DNA of 64,000 nucleotides from Treponema sp. Lineage in GTDB: Bacteria > Spirochaetota > Spirochaetia > Treponematales > Breznakiellaceae. The position numbers and the translations under genes were made by a program. The stretch covers positions 1 to 64,000 of the forward strand of contig WRLF01000001.1 of NCBI GenBank assembly GCA_009777735.1, given 5' to 3'. The number at the start of each line of letters is the position of its first letter. The stretch's first letter is position 1. Positions 33,870-43,037 of this stretch are shown in pieces. The notes beneath the pieces are model-generated. The model was not told the origin of the DNA and made no database searches. It worked only from the letters and a program-made list of their open reading frames with translations.

Positions 33870-34712
33870 TTACTTAAAAACATCTTCCAAAAAGACCGCA
33901 ATCCCGTCCTCGGCGTTGGAACCGAAAACAAAATCCGCTGCCTGCCGTACTGTATCCTTGGCGCCGGATGGGGCAGCTGAAAAACCGGCAACGCTGAACA
34001 TGGGCAGATCGTTTTCTTCATCTCCAAAGGCCATTACCTCTTCCGGCTTTAAACCCCGGCAGTCCAAAACGGTTTTCAAACCTTCGCCCTTGGATACTCC
34101 TGCATTCATTATTTCCAGAAAGGTCGGGTAACTGTGCGCCATGTAAATCCGGGAACCAAAACGATCGGTCATTTTTTGACGAATCTCATTATGCAGAGCG
34201 GAATCGGTAATAAACATTGCTTTAATGCCGCCTTGCATACCGGGTGCAGCCAGCGCTTTTTTCATGTCTGTCACCACCGGGGTAATACCGGTATGCCTCT
34301 GGTACATCTCCGATTCCGGGCGCTGTTTTTCAATGAGCAGTGCCTCCCACGGGCCGTCTTGCGGCGGAAAAAACACCTGGTAATGAACATCCATGCTCCG
34401 TGCCAGATCGATCCCATAATCAACTATTTCAATGTCCATCAAATTGGAATAAAGTACCTTACCATCAGGTACATCCGCTACTTCGGCTCCATTGAAAAAT
34501 ACCATGGGACCGCCGGCTCCAATAGCATTGTAATACCGGCTGGATGACTCAATTGCCCTGCCGGTACAGATTATCACCTGAATCCCCCTTTGCATGAGCT
34601 TTTTCAGGCATTGTATGGTTTTATTTCCCAGAGTGTTATCGGGCCGAAGCAAAGTTCCGTCAAGGTCAATGGCAAGAGCCTTAATTTCCGAAGGGGTAAG
34701 TGTTTTCTGCAT
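33870..34712 (-). CDS. Cof-type HAD phosphatase
   Basis: 280 aa from ATG 34712; the open frame reaches 34862 across the divergent glyA start, which makes the longer form unlikely. HAD motifs: IDLDGTLL (motif I, nucleophile Asp), ICTGRA (motif II), a Lys in AGVSKGEGLK, and FGDEENDLPMF (motif IV). The C2B cap fits the Cof subfamily, soluble sugar-phosphate or nucleotide phosphatases with broad specificity. Substrate cannot be told from sequence. No Shine-Dalgarno is evident. Confidence 0.87.
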   Translation of the reverse strand: MQKTLTPSEIKALAIDLDGTLLRPDNTLGNKTIQCLKKLMQRGIQVIICTGRAIESSSRYYNAIGAGGPMVFFNGAEVADVPDGKVLYSNLMDIEIVDYGIDLARSMDVHYQVFFPPQDGPWEALLIEKQRPESEMYQRHTGITPVVTDMKKALAAPGMQGGIKAMFITDSALHNEIRQKMTDRFGSRIYMAHSYPTFLEIMNAGVSKGEGLKTVLDCRGLKPEEVMAFGDEENDLPMFSVAGFSAAPSGAKDTVRQAADFVFGSNAEDGIAVFLEDVFK

Positions 34713-34748
34713 GGTTTTAGTGTACCGGAATACACAGGTATCGACAAC

Positions 34749-34760
34749 AGTGTGTCCCTT
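34749..34760 (-). repeat. AAGGGACACACT motif copy (minus strand)
   Basis: The complement of 34749-34760 reads AAGGGACACACT, a shortened copy of the GGGACACACAC motif, between the divergent HAD and glyA genes. Confidence 0.4.
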
Positions 34761-34801
34761 TAACCCTTGAAACGTCACCCTCATTCGGTGTAACCTAAAC
34801 C

Positions 34802-36316
34802 ATGAACACAAACCCTGTTGCCGCTTACCTGGCATCAACACCGCCGGCAAAAGTAGATACAAGCTTACTTGCCTATCTGTGCAATCTCACCGAAACAGCA
34901 AAAACCGCACCTGAAATTTCCAAGTATATTGTCAGAGAACTGGAAAATCAACGAAAGCGGACAAAACTAATCGCCAGTGAAAACTACTGCAGCATGGCGG
35001 TTCAACTTGCAATGGGCAATCTCCTGACAGATAAATATGCCGAAGGCGTTCCCGGACGCCGGTTCTACGCAGGGAATGAAAACATTGACTATGTCGAATC
35101 CCTTGCCGCCGAAGAAGCATGTAAGCTTTTTGGCTCAGAATATGCCAATGTGCAGCCCCACTGTGGCGCGGATGCCAACCTGCTTGCCTATTGGGCAATC
35201 CTAACTACGCGAATCGAAAAACCAATGATGGAAAAACTGGTCGGCGGCGGGACAAACCTCTACAAGCTCACCAATGATCAATGGAAGGAACTCAAAACCG
35301 CCCTGGGGGGTCAGCGCCTATTGGGACAGGACTACTATTCGGGAGGGCACCTTACCCATGGGTACCGCTACAATCTCTCAGGAAAATTATTCGATGTTTT
35401 CAGCTATTCGGTGTCCAAAGAAACAGGCCTTTTGGATTATGATGAGATTGAAAAACAAGCTCTTGAAGTACGTCCCTTCATCCTGTTATCCGGCTATTCC
35501 GCTTACCCCCGAAAAATCAACTTCAAGCGGATGCGGGAGATTGCCGACAAAGTTGGCGCGGTCTTCATGGTTGACATGGCTCACTTTGCAGGCTTGGTAG
35601 CGGGAAAGGTTTTCACCGATGAATACGATCCCGTACCCTGGGCGCATGTCGTCACGACCACTACCCACAAGACCCTGCGCGGCCCCCGTGCCGGTATGGT
35701 GCTGTCGACATCCGAATTTGCCGATGCACTGGACCGCGGCTGCCCGATGGTCATGGGCGGTCCGCTGCCCCATGTAATTGCGGCTAAGACCGTTACTTTC
35801 CGTGAAGCTGCCATGCCGGAATTCAGGCATTACGCACAAAGCATTGTCGATAATTGTAAAACCCTTGCCGCTGCCTGTATGAAAAACGGACTGAAAGTGC
35901 TGACCGGAGGGACAGACAACCACCTGATGCTGATCGACGTACACAGTATCGGGCTTACCGGCAGGCAAGCGGAAAGTGCCCTGCATGAATGCCGCATAAC
36001 GCTAAACAGAAACAGCCTGCCGTTTGATCCCAACGGCCCTTGGTACACTTCCGGACTCCGTTTAGGAACAGCTGCTGTTACCACCCTTGGTATGGGAGAA
36101 GCGGAAATGGAAGAAATAAGCTCAATTATGGCGCTGGTACTCAGGGGAACCAGCCCGGCACCGGGTGAAAAAGACCCTTTGGTAAAAAGCAGAGCCAAAT
36201 ACCTTGTAGACCCTGCCGTTAAGACAGAAGCGATAGAACGAGTACAAAACCTGCAGGAACGCTTTCCCGTGTACCCGGAATTGGATCTGGAACTGCTTAA
36301 AAAGGCTTTCTATTAA
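34802..36316 (+). CDS. glyA: Serine hydroxymethyltransferase
   Basis: 504 aa. Fold-type I PLP enzyme with the lysine in TTHKTLRGPRAG, LIASENYCS near residue 58, YAEGVPGRRFYAGNE, and NVQPHCGADANL. Interconverts serine and glycine with transfer of a one-carbon unit to tetrahydrofolate; cytosolic, feeding C1 metabolism. The chain is about 80 residues longer than the enterobacterial enzyme (417 aa): a 30-residue N-terminal extension and an insertion around residues 135-185 (MEKLVGGGTNLYKLTNDQWK), as in other treponemes. No riboswitch is recognisable in the 89-bp divergent gap. Confidence 0.95.
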   Translation: MNTNPVAAYLASTPPAKVDTSLLAYLCNLTETAKTAPEISKYIVRELENQRKRTKLIASENYCSMAVQLAMGNLLTDKYAEGVPGRRFYAGNENIDYVESLAAEEACKLFGSEYANVQPHCGADANLLAYWAILTTRIEKPMMEKLVGGGTNLYKLTNDQWKELKTALGGQRLLGQDYYSGGHLTHGYRYNLSGKLFDVFSYSVSKETGLLDYDEIEKQALEVRPFILLSGYSAYPRKINFKRMREIADKVGAVFMVDMAHFAGLVAGKVFTDEYDPVPWAHVVTTTTHKTLRGPRAGMVLSTSEFADALDRGCPMVMGGPLPHVIAAKTVTFREAAMPEFRHYAQSIVDNCKTLAAACMKNGLKVLTGGTDNHLMLIDVHSIGLTGRQAESALHECRITLNRNSLPFDPNGPWYTSGLRLGTAAVTTLGMGEAEMEEISSIMALVLRGTSPAPGEKDPLVKSRAKYLVDPAVKTEAIERVQNLQERFPVYPELDLELLKKAFY

Positions 36317-36322
36317 ATACAC

Positions 36323-36451
36323 ATGGAAGCATTTCCGGTCTTACTCATAGTCTTTGGAGCGTTTCTGGCACAGGCAGCAGCTTTTTTTATTGTTTTTTGG
36401 ATAAATCGCAAAAGGGCAAGCAAGGATAGAGAAACGGTTGAACATGAATGA
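36323..36451 (+). CDS. Small single-span membrane protein (42 aa)
   Basis: An ATG at 36323, 7 nt after the glyA stop, opens a 42-codon frame with sequence MEAFPVLLIVFGAFLAQAAA then a continuous hydrophobic run to FWINRKRASKD and a charged C-terminus. The helix (about residues 4-27) followed by Arg/Lys predicts N-out/C-in insertion. Its TGA overlaps the ATG of the DUF2156 gene (36444) by 8 nt, as expected for a translated coupled gene. There is no Shine-Dalgarno; translation would depend on glyA termination. Function unknown. Confidence 0.55.
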   Translation: MEAFPVLLIVFGAFLAQAAAFFIVFWINRKRASKDRETVEHE

Positions 36452-37385
36452 CCAAGGGCAAATCCCCTGTTACCCTGATTTTGCACCTCTGTCAATTGAT
36501 CAAAAAACTGTCATGCATCCCCGCCTGTCATTAACTGCCGACGGAGTCTCTGAGTTCACCTTCTCCGGATTGTACCTTTTCAGAAACCGTTATAGTTACC
36601 GTGTCAGCCGGAGCGGGCCAAATGGCGGATTTATCATTTCCGGCATACAACCCGAAACAGCGCCTGACGCGGCACAAACATTTTTTATGACACCCTGCGA
36701 ATCCCCCGAACGTGATATCCTCAAATCCCTTTTAAAAACACATGATTACTGGAAAAACATTTCCAATACCGTGCTTGAATCATCACGACTGCAATTGATC
36801 TACGGGCAGCCCGGTGAACAGGAATTTCTTATCAACGAAGACCGTAATAACTTTGACTATCTTTATTTGCGTGATAAACTGGCCGAACTGAAAGGAAAAA
36901 AGTATCATAAAAAGAAAAACCTGGTAAATCAATTTAGAAATGCCTATGCCCATGAACAACAACCATTAACACAGGAGCTTGTACCCCAAGCCATGGAAAT
37001 CCTGGACCAATGGCGGCAGAACAAAGGCGAAGACGGCGATTATTGGGTAGCACGGGAAGCGCTGGAACTGTTTGGGTTCCTTACTTTGCGCGGATATATT
37101 TTCTTTGCCGACGGTAAACCTGCGGCTTATTGCCTGGGTGAAAGCATCGCCAAAGGAAAGATGTTTGCCGTCCATTTTGAGAAAGCAATTGATCATTACA
37201 AAGGAATTTATCAATATATGAACCAGGCATTCGCTTCCGCTTTGCCCCGTTTTTTTACTTACATCAACCGTGAGCAGGATCTTGGCGATGAAGGGTTGCG
37301 TCAGGCAAAAATGACCTACCGGCCGGATGATTTTGTAAAAAAATATTCAGTACGGTCATACAGGAATTCACCATGCATTACTTAA
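36444..37385 (+). CDS. DUF2156 protein (GNAT-like, PG-lysyltransferase C-terminal fold)
   Basis: 313 aa from ATG 36444 (a TTG two codons earlier is also open). Contains DRNNFDYLYLRDKLAELKGK, YHKKKNLVNQFRN, YIFFADGKPAAYCLGE and INREQDLGDEGLRQAKMTYR, which follow the DUF2156 pattern of a double GNAT fold related to the C-terminal part of MprF and to tRNA-dependent aminoacyltransferases. It probably acylates or aminoacylates a lipid or peptide, but the substrate is unknown. It overlaps the rlmB-type gene by 13 nt and forms an operon with glyA. Confidence 0.82.
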   Translation: MNDQGQIPCYPDFAPLSIDQKTVMHPRLSLTADGVSEFTFSGLYLFRNRYSYRVSRSGPNGGFIISGIQPETAPDAAQTFFMTPCESPERDILKSLLKTHDYWKNISNTVLESSRLQLIYGQPGEQEFLINEDRNNFDYLYLRDKLAELKGKKYHKKKNLVNQFRNAYAHEQQPLTQELVPQAMEILDQWRQNKGEDGDYWVAREALELFGFLTLRGYIFFADGKPAAYCLGESIAKGKMFAVHFEKAIDHYKGIYQYMNQAFASALPRFFTYINREQDLGDEGLRQAKMTYRPDDFVKKYSVRSYRNSPCIT

Positions 37386-38119
37386 CCGGCTTTCATGCCA
37401 TTGAAGAAAGAATAAAGTCATCAAGAACCAATAGTTCGGACTGCGGCCCATTGCTAATGGCAAAAGCCGGCCCGCGAGCAAGGGAGCTTGTCAATCTTGC
37501 CGTCAATTGTAAAATACGTGTTGACCGGGTAGGCACGTTTGATCTTGACCGGTTTGCCCCCGGCAATCGCGGAATAGCGCTGCAAGTTCCCGACTCAAGC
37601 CCTGACAGCGCTGATGTAAGCACGGAGGAATTTATCGGCGGATTGGGGGATCAGGCTGGTGCTCTGGTAATTATTCTTGATGACATCACCGATCCGCATA
37701 ACTACGGCGCAATCCTCCGTTCCTGCGATCAGTTCGGCGTTGATCTGGTAATCAGCCGCAACAGGCGTAACGCAAAACATGCTGACATAATTTCCAAGAC
37801 ATCGGCGGGAACCGTATCCTGGGTTCCGCAGGCGGAAACGGCCAATCTTGCACGGACAGTGGAGCAGCTTAAAAACGCAGGATTCTGGATCTATGGCGCG
37901 GATATACAGGGCGATCCGGTATATGAGAAAGATCTACGAGGAAGGACAGCCTTGATACTGGGCAGCGAAGGATCGGGTATTTCCCGGCTGCTGCGGGAAA
38001 GCTGCGACGGCTTTGTGGGGATACCATCACAGGGCAAAATTGATTCACTTAACGTATCAGTAGCAGCCGGAGTATTGCTTTACGAAGTGCAGCGGCAAAA
38101 GTCAAAGGGAAAAAATTAA
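37373..38119 (+). CDS. rlmB: TrmH/RlmB-family rRNA 2'-O-methyltransferase
   Basis: 248 aa. Short N-terminal substrate-binding domain (YLTGFHAIEERIKS) and SPOUT methyltransferase domain: motif 1 DDITDPHNYGAILRSCDQFG, motif 2 LILGSEGSGISRL, motif 3 SLNVSVAAGVLLYE. Methylates the ribose of a guanosine in 23S rRNA (G2251 for RlmB); a tRNA target (TrmH) is less likely with this N-domain. Cytosolic, knotted dimer in the family. Ends directly at the convergent stop of the kinase at 38120. Confidence 0.87.
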   Translation: MHYLTGFHAIEERIKSSRTNSSDCGPLLMAKAGPRARELVNLAVNCKIRVDRVGTFDLDRFAPGNRGIALQVPDSSPDSADVSTEEFIGGLGDQAGALVIILDDITDPHNYGAILRSCDQFGVDLVISRNRRNAKHADIISKTSAGTVSWVPQAETANLARTVEQLKNAGFWIYGADIQGDPVYEKDLRGRTALILGSEGSGISRLLRESCDGFVGIPSQGKIDSLNVSVAAGVLLYEVQRQKSKGKN

Positions 38120-40054
38120 TTATCCTGCCGTATGTTTCTTCTGTTTACTCTTTGGAATCCACTTTTCAAGCATCATATTCAGCATGATTGTATCAATGGG
38201 TTTTGGCAGAAAATCGTTAAAACCATTTTCCAAAAACATTTCCTTTGCACCGGCAATGGCACTGGCGGTAAGCGCAATAATGGGCACATTTGCATAGTAT
38301 GAATCGCCGCTGCCCATTTCTCTTATCCGGTGTACGGTCTCAATGCCGTCCATATCGGGCATCTTGTGATCCATAAAAATCACATCAAAATCTTTTGATT
38401 GCATCGCCTTGATCGCATCCATGCCGCTTTTGCATAAAACAGTCTGTGCATTGTAAGGCTGGAGCAAACCTTTTGCCACCTTCAGATTCGTAATAATGTC
38501 GTCCACAATAAGTACTCGTGCATCCGGAAGGGAAATACTCACAGTTGCTTCATTGCTGTCATTGTAAGGAAGATAACTTGAAGTTCCGTTCAGGATGCCC
38601 GCTATTGAAACAGAATAAGCCGGCATGGCAAGGATATTCATATTCGCATCGGGAATTGCTTCACCAAATTCGGTAAGTACGATGATTTTTATATGTCCTT
38701 TATTTTTTGTTATTATCTCTTCGTTTTTTACATACAGGAAGAATGATATGAAAAGAAAATTTCCTGCCTTCATTTTCATTTTTTCATACAGATTAGAATC
38801 GTTTTCAATAACTGTAAAATCTACGCCAAGATTACCAAGTGAAAAGGCGATAGAGTCGGTGTACATTTGCCGCTGCTCGTAGAGGAGCACTTTAATCTCA
38901 TTCGGATTCTCAATGGATGCCAATTTATTAAAAAAATTATACTTTTGCGGTATTTTTACGGTAAACGTGCTGCCAATACCATATTCGGACTGAACTTTAA
39001 TTATTCCGCCCATTGCATTGATAATGTTGTTGGTTATTGCAAGCCCCAGCCCGACTCCTTCTTTTCCCTTGTTTTTTTCCACTTCAAACTGGGTAAAATC
39101 ATCGAACAGCTTACCTATATCTTCCTGCTTTATGCCTCTGCCGCTGTCCATTACTTCTATTACAAGGTTAATACTGTTATCACCGGCAAACTCATTATAT
39201 ACGGCAAAAGATACATATCCTTTTTCCGTGTACTTTACCGCATTATTCAGTATATTGAGAAGCACCTGACGGATTCTTGTCTCGTCACCGAACAGCGTAT
39301 CCGGCATATTACTGTCAACATTTACCACAAACTGTATCTGAGAATCTATAGCTCTCATTCTGATAATACTGACCACATCATTTATCAGTGAAGATACCGA
39401 ATAATCAGTCTGAATAATTTCAACATTCCCTCTCTCTATCTTGGAAAAATCCAAAATGTCATTGACAATGGACAAAAGATTTACACCCGCCTGCTTTACC
39501 GTTAAAATGTGTTCTTTTATTGCAGCCGGTTCATTTTCGCGCAGAGCAAGCTCGGTCATGCCGATAATGGCATTCATGGGAGTTCGTATTTCATGGCTCA
39601 TCTTGGCAAGAAAGTTGCTTTTTGCCTTGCTTGCGGCATTCGCCTGCCAAAGTGCTTTTTCTGTCTTTCCCTGTTCAAGTATTTTTATTTGATTCTTTAT
39701 TCTCAATTTAACGACAGCGGAAGAAAACGGTTTTATAATATAATCTGCGGCTCCCAAAGCCAGGCCTCTTTCCTCATCGTCGGTCTTATCAAGCCCGGTA
39801 ATAAAAATAACGGGAATGTTCTTTGTTTTTTCAGACTTTTTCAATACGGCAATTACTTCATATCCGTCCATTCCGGGCATGATAATATCCAGCAGGATTA
39901 TATCGGGTTGTTGTTCTTCGGCGGCTTCTATGGCGTTCCGCCCGTCTTTTGCGACGTAAACAGTATACTCGGATTTAAGGATATGGGTGAGAAATAATAA
40001 GTTTGTATTTTCATCATCAACAATAAGTACACTGCTTTTTCCGTTTTCATTCAT
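38120..40054 (-). CDS. Hybrid histidine kinase REC-HisKA-HATPase-pseudoREC-REC
   Basis: 644 aa, soluble. N-terminal receiver (D56 in ILLDIIMP), coiled linker, HisKA with the phospho-histidine near 152 (MSHEIRTPMN), HATPase with GLGLAITNNII, then a receiver-like segment with no phospho-acceptor (about 400-500, KVLLYEQRQMYTDS) and a final receiver with Asp near 561 (VIFMDHKMPDMDG). No sensor domain, so input is presumably phosphate or protein contact at the first receiver. Last gene of a nine-gene operon; starts 8 nt inside the previous gene. The first receiver is a close paralogue of that in the gene at 44561. Confidence 0.88.
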   Translation of the reverse strand: MNENGKSSVLIVDDENTNLLFLTHILKSEYTVYVAKDGRNAIEAAEEQQPDIILLDIIMPGMDGYEVIAVLKKSEKTKNIPVIFITGLDKTDDEERGLALGAADYIIKPFSSAVVKLRIKNQIKILEQGKTEKALWQANAASKAKSNFLAKMSHEIRTPMNAIIGMTELALRENEPAAIKEHILTVKQAGVNLLSIVNDILDFSKIERGNVEIIQTDYSVSSLINDVVSIIRMRAIDSQIQFVVNVDSNMPDTLFGDETRIRQVLLNILNNAVKYTEKGYVSFAVYNEFAGDNSINLVIEVMDSGRGIKQEDIGKLFDDFTQFEVEKNKGKEGVGLGLAITNNIINAMGGIIKVQSEYGIGSTFTVKIPQKYNFFNKLASIENPNEIKVLLYEQRQMYTDSIAFSLGNLGVDFTVIENDSNLYEKMKMKAGNFLFISFFLYVKNEEIITKNKGHIKIIVLTEFGEAIPDANMNILAMPAYSVSIAGILNGTSSYLPYNDSNEATVSISLPDARVLIVDDIITNLKVAKGLLQPYNAQTVLCKSGMDAIKAMQSKDFDVIFMDHKMPDMDGIETVHRIREMGSGDSYYANVPIIALTASAIAGAKEMFLENGFNDFLPKPIDTIMLNMMLEKWIPKSKQKKHTAG

Positions 40055-43010
40055 GACGGCTATCCCATTTTTCTTTTAAACTTAAAAGTGTATCGGCTGC
40101 GTCTTTAAAATTGAAATCTTCAATTTGCCGCACAAGCTCCTGTGTACCCGGAACAGCGCGGATATCATCAAGAAGATCAATACATTCGGAATTAACATTA
40201 AAAAGCATGGGTTCCAGTTTTTTAAACAAAGCCAGCACCTGTGCTGTGTCCGGAGCCGAACCGCAATGGGGACTCTGAATATTATTCTGTACGGCGGATT
40301 CGTCAATTAAAGGGCGTAATTCTTCAATGACTGTGATCAATTCTCTTTCGAGAATATTCATTTTATTTTCGCTTATGGATTCAACTCCTTCTTTAAGCAG
40401 AGTCTCAATTTCTGCGGCGGCGTTTCTCAAAGCGGTCTTGCCAAGGAGCCCTGCATTTCCCTTTAAGCTGTGCGCCAGCCTGTGTGCCAATTTTATATCA
40501 CCTGCGGTTAATGCATCTGTTATTTCAGTGTGAATGGTTTTATAAATCTTAAAAAAATTGTTACGCAGTTTTTTCTGCAGCGCATCATCTTTCTCATTAT
40601 CATTAATTGGGCCGGTTGCGCCTTCATTTTTTACGGGAGAAAGGTATTTTAGCAATACGTACCATAATTCCTGAGAGGTAAAAGGTTTTCCAAGGCAGTC
40701 AATCACCCCCTGTTTTTTATATCTTCCCAGATCATTGGGCATAATATTTGCTGTCATCGCAACTATTGGGGTTTTTGTATCCATTGCCATGATTTTTGAC
40801 GTGGCTTCCAGTCCGTCCATAACCGGCATGAACATATCCATAAAAATAAGATCAAAAGGTTTTTCGCCCTTTTTCTTCCGCTCCTTGACCATCTCCACGC
40901 CGATCCTGCCATTCTCTGCAACCATTGTCTTTAATCCAACACGTGCAAGATGTTCGCATACAACATCCTGATTCATCGGGTTATCTTCGCAGATTAATAT
41001 TAAGCCGTCGAAGTATGGCTTTTCAATATTTTTTATTTTATCGCCGAAGGGAGACTCATCAAACTCGTCAACAACCTTAAATGGAATTTCAAAACTAAAA
41101 CTACTGCCGGAGCCTGGAGAACTTTCAATCATCAGCTGCCCGCCCATTAAATCTACAATATTATTGGCAATTGCAAGCCCAAGCCCCGTTCCGCCGTAGT
41201 TGCGCGTTGTGCTAGAGTCCCCCTGAACAAACGGTTCCAACACCTTTTTAATTAGTTCGGTATTCATGCCAATGCCGCTGTCTTTTATAACAAAACGTAC
41301 GGTAGTTTTATCGTGGTTTATATTTATTATCTGCGTTGAGAATTCAATTATGCCGGCATTGGTAAATTTTACCGCATTTGAAAGAAGATTCATAAATGTT
41401 TGATACAGCTTGATAGGATCACCTATGAATATTTTATCTGCAAGCGGATCCGTGTTAAATATTAAATTAAGCTCTTTTTCCTTAACATCCGGCAGAATGG
41501 CAGACTGGCAGCGGTATAAAACTTCCTGTAATTTAAATGGTATATTTTCAAGTTCGATTTTGCCGGATTCTATTTTGGAAATATCCAGGATATCGTTTAT
41601 TATATGCAATAGTACTTGAGCATTTTCATTTATTTTATTTAAATAATCTTCAACTTCGGGTGCCAGCCTCTCATCCAGTAAATCCAGGGCAAGTTCGGTA
41701 AAGCCCATGATGCTGTTCATGGGGGTCCGTATTTCGTGACTCATATTTGCCAAAAATTTGCTTTTGGCCTTGTTGCTCTCTTCGGCTATTTCTGCTCTGC
41801 GCATTTCTTCAATGAGGGCTTTTTGTTCGCGCAAATCCCTGATGTATCCTGCCATGATATATTCGCCTTTAAACATGACACGAACCATGGTAACTTCACA
41901 GGGCAGGGGAGTACCGTCCAGCAGCTGATACATCCACTCAAACCGGAGATACCCTTTCTCAAAAGCTGCGTCAAGGTATTCCATTTTAAGTTCATTCGAT
42001 CTGCGTCCGCATGGCTGGAACTCAGGGATTATTTCATTAAATCGTTCCTGATATTCTTCTTTGCTGGTTACGCCTACCAAATCAAGCGCTTGCTGGTTAC
42101 AGTCAATAAATTTGAAATTCCGTCCGAAAAGCCTGCATGCAAGAGGCATTGCATTAAGCATAAGCCGCATACGCTCCTCTTCTTCATACACCCGTTCCAT
42201 CATTTTATTATGTTCACGCAAATCCCGGGTATAACCTGCCACTGCAAAATCGTCCTCGTATTGCACCTTGACAAGGACGACTTCCGCGGGCATGGGTGTG
42301 CCGTCAAGCATCCGGTAAGTCCACTCCAGGGAATGGCTGCCTTTCCTGAAAGCCTCTTCAATGCATTTTTCAACTTTATCAACAGAACGCTGGCCGTCAG
42401 GCTGGAATTCGGGATACACCTCGGAATATCTGTCAAGACATTCTTGTTTATCCTTAAACCCAAAAAGTTTAACCGCCGCTTCATTGCAGTCGATCAATTT
42501 CTTTTTGCTGTCCCACAGCCGGGCGCACAATGGAGTCTTATCCAGCAGTATCTTTGTGCGCTCATTTGCCTTGGTTATTTCACCTACCATTACTTCCAAA
42601 TTGTCTGAATAATCCTTTACCGCCTCTTCAATACGCTTATAAAGGATCTGGTTTGAAATGCGTTTTTGCAGAAGAGGTCCGGAAAAAGGTTTGAAAATGT
42701 AGTCCACCGCACCCAGTTCAAAACCTTTTCTTTCGCTTTCTTCATCGCTTCTCACCGTGAGAAAAATCACCGGAATATCCTTGTATCGCACGTCTTCTTT
42801 TAGTTTCGTAATTACTTCAAAGCCGTCCATATCGGGCATTTCAACGTCCAAAAGAATCAGATCGGGTATGTCATGCTCAAGATTCTCAAAAAGCGTGGCG
42901 GCTGATTGAATGGTATACACTTTATAAAAAGCCTGCAGCAGGCTTTTCCCCTGGTTGAGCGTAGCAATGTTGTCGTCTACCAATGCGATCTTATAGCGCA
43001 GACTTTCCAT
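40047..43010 (-). CDS. Hybrid histidine kinase REC-PAS-PAS-HisKA-HATPase-REC-Hpt
   Basis: 987 aa, soluble. AGGAGG precedes the start. Receiver 1 (D55), two tandem PAS domains (about 155-270 and 285-400, each starting LLDKTPLCARLW or MLNAMPLACRLF), HisKA (His near 424, MSHEIRTPMN), HATPase (GTGLGLAIANNIV), receiver 2 (Asp near 721, LIFMDMFMP), Hpt (His near 846, AHSLKGNAG) and a helical tail. All modules for a complete phosphorelay are on one chain. PAS domains may bind a small ligand or haem. Its Hpt plus tail resembles the stand-alone protein at 45162. Confidence 0.9.
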   Translation of the reverse strand: MESLRYKIALVDDNIATLNQGKSLLQAFYKVYTIQSAATLFENLEHDIPDLILLDVEMPDMDGFEVITKLKEDVRYKDIPVIFLTVRSDEESERKGFELGAVDYIFKPFSGPLLQKRISNQILYKRIEEAVKDYSDNLEVMVGEITKANERTKILLDKTPLCARLWDSKKKLIDCNEAAVKLFGFKDKQECLDRYSEVYPEFQPDGQRSVDKVEKCIEEAFRKGSHSLEWTYRMLDGTPMPAEVVLVKVQYEDDFAVAGYTRDLREHNKMMERVYEEEERMRLMLNAMPLACRLFGRNFKFIDCNQQALDLVGVTSKEEYQERFNEIIPEFQPCGRRSNELKMEYLDAAFEKGYLRFEWMYQLLDGTPLPCEVTMVRVMFKGEYIMAGYIRDLREQKALIEEMRRAEIAEESNKAKSKFLANMSHEIRTPMNSIMGFTELALDLLDERLAPEVEDYLNKINENAQVLLHIINDILDISKIESGKIELENIPFKLQEVLYRCQSAILPDVKEKELNLIFNTDPLADKIFIGDPIKLYQTFMNLLSNAVKFTNAGIIEFSTQIININHDKTTVRFVIKDSGIGMNTELIKKVLEPFVQGDSSTTRNYGGTGLGLAIANNIVDLMGGQLMIESSPGSGSSFSFEIPFKVVDEFDESPFGDKIKNIEKPYFDGLILICEDNPMNQDVVCEHLARVGLKTMVAENGRIGVEMVKERKKKGEKPFDLIFMDMFMPVMDGLEATSKIMAMDTKTPIVAMTANIMPNDLGRYKKQGVIDCLGKPFTSQELWYVLLKYLSPVKNEGATGPINDNEKDDALQKKLRNNFFKIYKTIHTEITDALTAGDIKLAHRLAHSLKGNAGLLGKTALRNAAAEIETLLKEGVESISENKMNILERELITVIEELRPLIDESAVQNNIQSPHCGSAPDTAQVLALFKKLEPMLFNVNSECIDLLDDIRAVPGTQELVRQIEDFNFKDAADTLLSLKEKWDSRHE

Positions 43011-43037
43011 AATAAGACCTCCTCTTTCTTCCTTACT

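Noticed and set aside
34713-34801. Glycine or THF riboswitch before glyA
   Set aside because: The gap is only 89 bp, shared with the divergent HAD gene, and no recognisable riboswitch core is visible.
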